NCBI GenBank assembly: GCA_963855995.1
Contig: OY979717.1
Span: 2,911,179 to 2,975,178, forward strand
Direction of reading: 5' to 3'
Length of the DNA: 64,000 nucleotides
Source of the DNA: Muricea muricata
Taxonomy: Eukaryota > Cnidaria > Anthozoa > Malacalcyonacea > Plexauridae
The stretch's first letter is position 1; each line of letters starts with the position of its first letter. Below the pieces are notes generated by a model. It did no database searches, had not been told where the DNA came from, and saw only the letters and a program-made list of their open reading frames with translations. Positions 58,201-64,000 of the stretch are shown here, one piece after another. The position numbers and the translations under genes are program-made.

Positions 58201-61200
58201 TTCAATTCAATTTCCGAGTTTTCTTCAAAACCTTCTCGTATGTCTCTGACAATGTCAGGCTGCAAGTAGATCGGGTTTATCCAAGAAATTAAAATTTCGT
58301 CCTAAAATATTCCAGGAAAAAACTGGTTAAAATACATTTAAATTTAAATATTCTACATTCTTTGGGAGTTGTTATTTTAAATCAATTTTACTATTTGTGT
58401 CATTTAGCATGCGTTTAGCATGACAAATTTAGCATTCAAAAGAAATTTTAAAGTGAAACTTGTGAAACGTATGCGTTATTCATATACGTATTGAAATTGA
58501 TAAGTGCTTTTTAAGCAATCTAGTTCTAACGTACTTGAATTTGAAATTACTCTATCAAGCCGCGTCATGTCGTTATATCGATTGTTATATGTTTTACAAC
58601 ACATTTTATACTCTTGAGCATCATGAAACCAATCAACTCAATACAAAATGTGTCAGCAGTTTCAGCTACAACTAATATAGGTTATACAGTAATTGCCCTC
58701 CGGGGCCAATTGCTTCCGGCGCTCCCTACACAATCGCCCATGCATTTTTCCCGTTTCTAAGGGACTGGACATTAATTACAGGGGAGAGGACTGGTGCAAA
58801 ATGGGAGAGGATCAACATTTTTTGTGGAATGGAAAAGGAGGTAGGGGGCAGATAATTTTATGCGAGCAAAAAGAAGAGCATTAAAGATGCCATGTACCAT
58901 ATACAAATGTATTTTCATGTCCAAATTAAAAAGAATAATTTTTTCAATAGGTTAAATACCTAGTAACACCAAAGGCTTAGTACAAATATATATTATAACA
59001 TATTAAACAGGAAGTATTCAATATTATTAGGAATACATCCTTTGACTGGCCTACTTTCTTTCTTTTCAGTTCAAACAAGGTAGTAAATAAACTTCCGGGT
59101 AGGGAGTGGGGGAGGGTCAGTGTAAACTCTGCAAAACTTTAGGGGAGGGTCAGGAGAAACTTGTACACGGTATATCCCACTTGCACCAGCCCTCCTCCCT
59201 GTAATTAATGGCCAGTCCCTAACCTCGACAAGAAGCGGAAGTTGTGTGGCTGGTGGCAGTTCTTTATGAGGAGATGGTCTTTCGACTGGCGGACCATGAA
59301 ACCAACCACTGACTGATAATCTTGTTTTATCTGACAACATCTCTGATACCTGCAGAGAAAACAAACGAATGTTGGGCAAGAAGACATAAACTGCGTCCTT
59401 CCAAAATTTTCAGACTAACCAAAACTCGATGTGTTCATCGTTGCAAAAAACACAACATGGGGGCGATATTGGGCTATGCTCAGAGAATTTATTTGCATAG
59501 AGCTTTCCTCATAGGAGACTAGGGGAGGAGGTTGGAGCAAAAAGAAAGAACTTTTGACAAGATTCTGTAAGATATGCTTTTAATACCGACCCCTCCCAGT
59601 GATGGTCTTTTTTAATGAATTTCCTTACAAACTCAGAGCACTGATATTGTAGGCCTAGATTTTGAAGCTGTTTATCTTATTACAGGTGATATGTATTTTA
59701 TCAAACTGCAACAGTTGAAATTGTATGTAACGGAATATTTACCTAATATCAACTACATAAACTCTTACTTTATTTAATGTATATTACTTTGTCCAAACAT
59801 ATTTTTTATTTATAGTTCAACTTCAACCGCTTACTATTCTTGATGTACGAAAAACTATTTTTCGCTCTTTAATATTTTTCTTCTTTACAATGTGGAGCAC
59901 AAATATATACTCAATATGCTTATTAACTAACATATCAGGGCAAAATTGCTAAATAGTGCTCAGGATTAATAAACAAGATAGGTAAAACTACTGCATAGTT
60001 ACTAAAACGTAACTTCAACCATGTATTGCTCGGTAGTTACACGTTAAATGCTTTCACTGTCATATGGTTGTAAGAGGATCGTTTCTTTCTTCGCGTATTT
60101 TTCAACATGAATTTCTTCCAATAGCACATCACTAACGTCATCATCTTTCTCGACACTTTTGGAACGTGAATACCTGTCAAAGAGCCATTCCTTGGCTTTC
60201 TTCACAACTTCGAGCGTAGGTTTGCCATCCTTAACCTCGTCAAGAATAGCTTTAACTTTTCGTTCCCCTTCCTTTTTGGCAAGAATTTTAGCCTCGGTCT
60301 TAAATGTTGAAATTGCAGTTTCCGCTTCAATCCTTTCGTAGTCGCAAACAACTGTCCGTATAGATTCTTGATCATTTAAAAAACAGCATTTGTTAATGAA
60401 ACTATAAATCAAGGACAGTATTGCTGATATAAGAAGCATAGACCAAGCTATAATTGAAGAAAGTCTCTGCATTTTAATCGACTCGATAGAGTCATTAGGG
60501 TTATTACCAATAGAGAAACAAACAAAATAATTGGTAGTGGCAAAAGTAAGAATAAGCCACGCAAGTGCCACTAATGCTGACTTCATCAAGGCATGACAGG
60601 TAGCACGACACACGACGACTCGGTCAACCTTTCTTCGTCGGAAACAACTAGTTACGGAATCCCAAAAAGAGTTGCTCATCATCAGAGTTATCGAGAATAA
60701 ACACAAAGCAGGAGCAAATAAAAACATTCCGCCATAAAGGGCATATCCTTCGTTAGGGCAGTTGTAATATGTCGTGTTTTCCAACAACTTTTCCAATGCC
60801 CACAAGCCAAAGATTGAAATTAATGGCTTTAATGATTTCTTTTGCGTCGAAGAGAATATTTGCTTCTTAGCTAAGTCGATAAGTGAACTGGCCATTGTTG
60901 AAATGATATTGTCGTAGTTTGTCAGTTGCAAGAATTTATAAATCATGAGTAAATACTGAGAAAATGAAAACAAAAATGAAACCGGAGGAGTAAAGCCAAA
61001 ACTATATAAATACCTATCATCATATCTCACATGTGCTCCCACATATTATGGAAAGCCATAGCTGTCTTAAGTGATAAAACGTCCTTTCATTAGGTGCTTT
61101 ATACATTATATACGGTGCTTTAAACATGACATGCGGTGCTTTGAGTATTATACGCGTTTCTTTAAACATTATATGCGGTGCTTTAAACATTATATGCGGT

Positions 61201-63957
61201 GCTTCGAGCATTATATGCGGTGCTTCGAGCATTATATGCGGTGCTTTAAACATTATATGCGGTGCTTCGAACATTATATGCGGTGCTTTAAATATTATAT
61301 GCGGTGCTTTAAACATTATATGCGGTTCTTCGGGCATTATATGCGGTGCTCTGAACATTATATGCTGTGCTTTGAGCATTATACGTTTTATCACTTAAGA
61401 CAGCTATGGCTTTCCATATTTCATTATAAATTAATATGTTGGCAGGTATATCGTGGATGTTATCTTGTAACGCAACTATATAAGTCACTTTTTGCGTATA
61501 TAGGAAGAACATTCATTTGTTGATAACAATATGATCTGCTCGCTTCCTGAATCTATCTCTTTGGCTATATGCGAATCATAATGGTCTTGCATGGGAATTC
61601 ACTCGCTCTCATTCTGCATGACGAAAATTTTTATCGGAGTTCATATCCGTCAAAACATAGGATATTAGGATCTTGATTTCTCTGATACGTTCACGACAAA
61701 TAAATTTACATTTTGTTGGTATATTCAACAACAAATTTAAAGTAATTTCTCTGAAGCATTGTTACAGTAATTATATTTACTGTCTTTTATTTCAATGAAG
61801 AAAACGACGATCGATTGATTTTCGTTTTTACATACTGTATTTTATTTTAATCAACCTCATAATTTTTTAAGTTTAGTAAAATGAGCAGATTTTGAAATAT
61901 GACGGTAGATCATGCACTTTGAACCCTGGCTACTGCTATTTCGCGAACTATTTACATGCACGGCCAAAACACAACACACACTGTCAAAACACAACACACA
62001 CTACAAAAACACAACACACACTACCAAAACACAACACACACTACCAAAATACAACACACACTACCAAAACACAACACACACTACCAAAACACAACACACA
62101 CTACCAAAACACAACACACACTACCAAAACACAACACACACTACCAAAACACAACACACACTACCAAAACACAACACACACTACCAAAACACAACACACA
62201 CTACCAAAACACAACACACACTACCAAAACACAACACACACTACCAAAACACAACACTTTCATGACATACTTGTCTTCTTTGAGGCTGGCTCAGATCCTA
62301 CATGACAGATAGAATTCAATGCCGCCAGGTGGGGGGTTGCTTGTCTGAATCATTGAGTCGGTTTAAACCGAGACAACACGTCAAATGCGTGCGCTACGCG
62401 CGCGAGCGTCACGCAAACGCAAAATCTTTTAATTTCACGCGTGTGTTTGCTTGCTTTTCAGCAGGGAAAAGTTTTGAGAAAACATTCAAAACTGCAAACA
62501 ACATTGATATTTGGACCGCCTGTGGCAATATTGCAATCTTTGCTATCCACACGTTCATACTTCATGTAGTTTTTTAATTAACATTTGTATTTATGTGTGT
62601 TGTGTTTTGGCAGTGTGTGTTGTGCCTTGTTAGTGTGTGTTGTGTTTTGTACTTGTTGGAGTACAATCAGTCCTTAAATTTATAACACTTTAAAATTACG
62701 TATACACAATACTAAGAATTACCTGATGAAAGGAAACTGGAGTGACCTCAAAGAAAACTAAACTATTCCACTCTGGAACTATTGATTTCACTATTTTATC
62801 TGGTTGACCAAACTCTATATTAAGAAACATTTATTTTTAAGGTTATGAAAATTGTTAACACTATGTGCAAATTCTGTAAAAAATCATGTACAGTTACACA
62901 GGAAGAATCATTTTAGCACAGAGCGCTTACCATCAATATCAAATAAATCAAGTGAACCTTGAAAAAACAAAATAAACATGTCCATTTCTGGGATAACTAA
63001 TACAAAATTTTTTTAATTTTACAGGCTTATTTCCGGACGAGTCCCTGATAGTTTCTCTAATTGGCTACAATAGTCAAAACATTATTTCTTAGTACGAGCT
63101 AAAGCTATCTCCCTTAAAATCCGTAAATGCATGATGTAATCATTTTTGCAATTAAAATATACATTTACTTCAAATCAATCTCACGACACAGTAGATGTCT
63201 TAAACTTAGTATACTAGCGATTCTTTCTAGACTGTGTTTTATACATAGTACTAGCGACTTCGCGTTCCGGACTAGCGATTTTTCTTTTAAGATCCTTGCT
63301 GTGAGATCAATTGAAAATTACATAGTTGTATAATAAGTGCTACTCTGGTTTTGTCAAATGAATAAAATCACCGAACAAAGATTACATTCACGACCCAACG
63401 TTTCGACACTCCGCTCTAATGTCTTCATCAGGGGTGGTCTGATGTTGAAACTCACGACCTTATATGCTGTCAAGGTGACGTCATCTACCAACAAGATGTA
63501 AATACTCTTTTGGTAAATGACTTCCGTCATCCCTATTTAGCCGGGCCCTTGTGCCTTAAATAGGGATGACGGAAGTCATTTACCACAAGAGTATTTACAT
63601 CTTGTTGGTAGATGACGTCACCTTGACAGCATATAAGGTCGTGAGTTTCAACATCAGACCACCCCTGATGAAGACACTAGACCGGTGTGTCGAAACGTTG
63701 GGTGGTGAATGTAATCTTTGTTCGGTGATTTCATTCATTTAACAAAACCAGAGTAGCACTTATTATGTCGGATTATATACCTGGTTGCGACATAGTCACA
63801 AATTTCAGTTCGTTACTTAGTTGTAGTTACTGATTCATCTACGAGCGAGCCACCGAGAGATTACCTCCATCTTTCTGAGTCCATGTAGTTGGGACAAGAT
63901 AAAAAATGTAGGCAACACGTCTTCCCTCAAGCTCATCATCATGACAAAGAAGAACAT
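55268..63957 (-). CDS. OGFOD1: OGFOD1-type prolyl hydroxylase, 3' part (5' exons outside the window)
   Basis: Ten exons on the minus strand: 63957-63865, 62957-62931, 62814-62723, 59349-59224, 58301-58188, 58008-57929, 57632-57440, 56784-56643, 56208-56150, 55444-55268; phases agree and give 366 residues to the stop. Matches to animal OGFOD1 run throughout: [20 protein letters not shown] (HxD iron ligands), [13 protein letters not shown] (distal His), [12 protein letters not shown] (2-oxoglutarate Arg), [37 protein letters not shown], an acidic linker, [20 protein letters not shown] and [20 protein letters not shown]. The family enzyme hydroxylates a prolyl residue of ribosomal protein uS12 (RPS23). 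About the first 150 residues lie to the right of the window. All catalytic residues seen are intact. Introns host a nested gene and several repeats. Confidence 0.95.
58758..59222. mobile_element. MITE whose end forms the splice donor region of an OGFOD1 exon
   Basis: Left TAAGGGACTGGACATTAATT and right, inverted, TTAGGGACTGGCCATTAATT; similarity continues inward through acaggg and ttgcacca-like text to about 47 bases. The right end lies next to the exon end at 59224, so that the donor GTTAGGGACTGG is largely element sequence. No clear target duplication. Confidence 0.7.
60044..60946 (-). CDS. CALHM-like (calcium homeostasis modulator) channel, intronless, nested in an OGFOD1 intron
   Basis: From the ATG at 60946 the frame encodes 300 residues; this start gives [15 protein letters not shown], which matches the amphipathic N-terminal helix of CALHM proteins (IFQFLQSN-like). 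A longer frame to 61042 begins at GTG and is not preferred. Four hydrophobic segments lie near residues 39-55, 70-90, 120-140 and 163-185. [20 protein letters not shown] corresponds to the CALHM CxC...PA segment between TM1 and TM2 but has one Cys where the family usually has CPC. The long charged C-terminal half ([20 protein letters not shown]) is helical as in the family. CALHMs form large-pore plasma membrane channels for ions and ATP. The gene lies on the same strand as its host intron (59350-62722). A TATA-like box is at 61001-61010. Membership is inferred from pattern and moderate similarity. Confidence 0.75.
   Translation of the reverse strand: MIYKFLQLTNYDNIISTMASSLIDLAKKQIFSSTQKKSLKPLISIFGLWALEKLLENTTYYNCPNEGYALYGGMFLFAPALCLFSITLMMSNSFWDSVTSCFRRRKVDRVVVCRATCHALMKSALVALAWLILTFATTNYFVCFSIGNNPNDSIESIKMQRLSSIIAWSMLLISAILSLIYSFINKCCFLNDQESIRTVVCDYERIEAETAISTFKTEAKILAKKEGERKVKAILDEVKDGKPTLEVVKKAKEWLFDRYSRSKSVEKDDDVSDVLLEEIHVEKYAKKETILLQPYDSESI
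61001..61010 (-). promoter_or_regulatory. TATA-like box upstream of the CALHM-like gene
   Basis: The minus strand reads ATTTATATAG about 55-65 bases upstream of the preferred ATG at 60946. Position fits a core promoter with a short 5' UTR. In AT-rich DNA such words also arise by chance. Confidence 0.4.
61047..61418. mobile_element. MITE with perfect 35-bp inverted ends around a minisatellite
   Basis: The left end tatggaaagccatagctgtc continuing ttaagtgataaaacg is repeated as an exact inverted copy at the right end. The interior consists almost wholly of 21-base tandem units. It ends about 100 bases upstream of the CALHM-like start codon. Confidence 0.85.
61128..61395. repeat. 21-bp minisatellite inside the MITE
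   Basis: About 13 units of 21 bases, typical form gcggtgctttaaacattata, with drift at the ends. The units are in frame on both strands, which explains long spurious open frames over the array. Confidence 0.9.
61966..62263. repeat. 20-bp minisatellite (caaaacacaacacacactac)
   Basis: About 15 almost identical units of 20 bases. Because 20 is not a multiple of three the array is open in all three forward frames and gives three spurious ORFs. No spacers between units, so not a CRISPR array. Confidence 0.95.
62597..62656. repeat. Short inverted copy of the 20-bp minisatellite
   Basis: About three units of the reverse complement (gtgtgtgttgtgttttg), facing the main array across about 330 bases of GC-richer single-copy sequence. 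Confidence 0.8.
63330..63766. mobile_element. 437-bp near-perfect palindrome (foldback element)
   Basis: Arms of about 210 bases read outward-in: ataataagtgctactctgg, then gattacattcacgaccc, gtcaaggtgacgtcatctac and aaatagggatgacgg-like text, all mirrored on the other side; the centre is a GC-rich loop of about 20 bases. Each arm holds a CTGATGA ... GAAAC pair around a short hairpin. No open frame. It lies in the OGFOD1 intron before the exon at 62957. Confidence 0.85.
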
Positions 63958-64000
63958 CTGGACAGCAAAAATTCCAATTAAGATTAGTTATAATGGAAAA

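Noticed and set aside
60947-61042. Longer N-terminus of the CALHM-like protein
   Set aside because: It would start at GTG, and the family-like N-terminal helix begins at the ATG at 60946.
61020-61523. Several open frames of 90-150 codons over the 21-bp minisatellite
   Set aside because: They exist only because the unit length is a multiple of three and lacks stops; the text is pure repeat.
61892-62312. Three overlapping ORFs of 117-137 codons, or a CRISPR-like array
   Set aside because: A 20-base repeat without stops is open in every forward frame. There are no spacers between units, so it is a minisatellite.

Overview
The window is nuclear DNA from a cnidarian. The diagnostic evidence is a two-exon gene at 5866-7959 encoding a textbook minicollagen, the nematocyst capsule protein known only from cnidarians (including myxozoans). 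It has a signal peptide, a KKR propeptide site, two cysteine domains of the pattern CxxxCxxxCxxxCxxxCC, polyproline tracts and a short Gly-X-Y helix. The DNA is AT-rich, genes have GT-AG introns, and the introns and spacers are full of foldback elements, MITEs, SINE and LINE fragments. I cannot name the species, or say whether it is a medusozoan or an anthozoan, from the sequence alone.

Layout. 1-2.7 kb: a minicollagen-like gene with no cysteine domains (+). 3.1-3.4 kb: a LINE tail. 5.9-8.0 kb: the canonical minicollagen (+), followed at 9.16 kb by what looks like a degraded scrap of a third collagen copy. 11.4-20.6 kb: a complete 13-exon zinc transporter of the SLC30A7 (ZnT7) type (+), with several DNA transposons in its introns. 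22.8-25.9 kb: a two-exon gene for an unrecognised 385-residue protein with two CxxC pairs and a long charged coiled coil (-); its intron holds a tRNA-derived SINE family. 25.9-32.5 kb: gene-poor, dominated by a 2-kb long-TIR element with a nested MITE. 32.6-44.5 kb: a complete 20-exon PTBP-type splicing regulator with four RRMs (+). 45.5-53.0 kb: a two-exon class A GPCR (-) whose single 6.4-kb intron is almost wholly made of long-TIR elements. 55.3-64.0 kb: the 3' two thirds of an OGFOD1-type prolyl hydroxylase (-; its 5' exons lie beyond the window). One of its introns contains an intronless CALHM-like channel gene, a MITE carrying a minisatellite close upstream of that gene, and a second minisatellite; another intron contains a 437-bp near-perfect palindrome.

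Functional links. The two minicollagen genes form a local cluster that probably serves nematocyst wall assembly. The other genes (Golgi zinc import, RNA splicing control, ribosomal prolyl hydroxylation, a GPCR and an ion or ATP channel) are ordinary animal genes with no evident shared pathway. Multi-exon genes are given as one span each, with exon limits in the evidence. Exons were read by eye from reading frame, splice sites and family similarity; every internal phase was checked to add up. Family assignments come from recognition of motifs, not from a database search.
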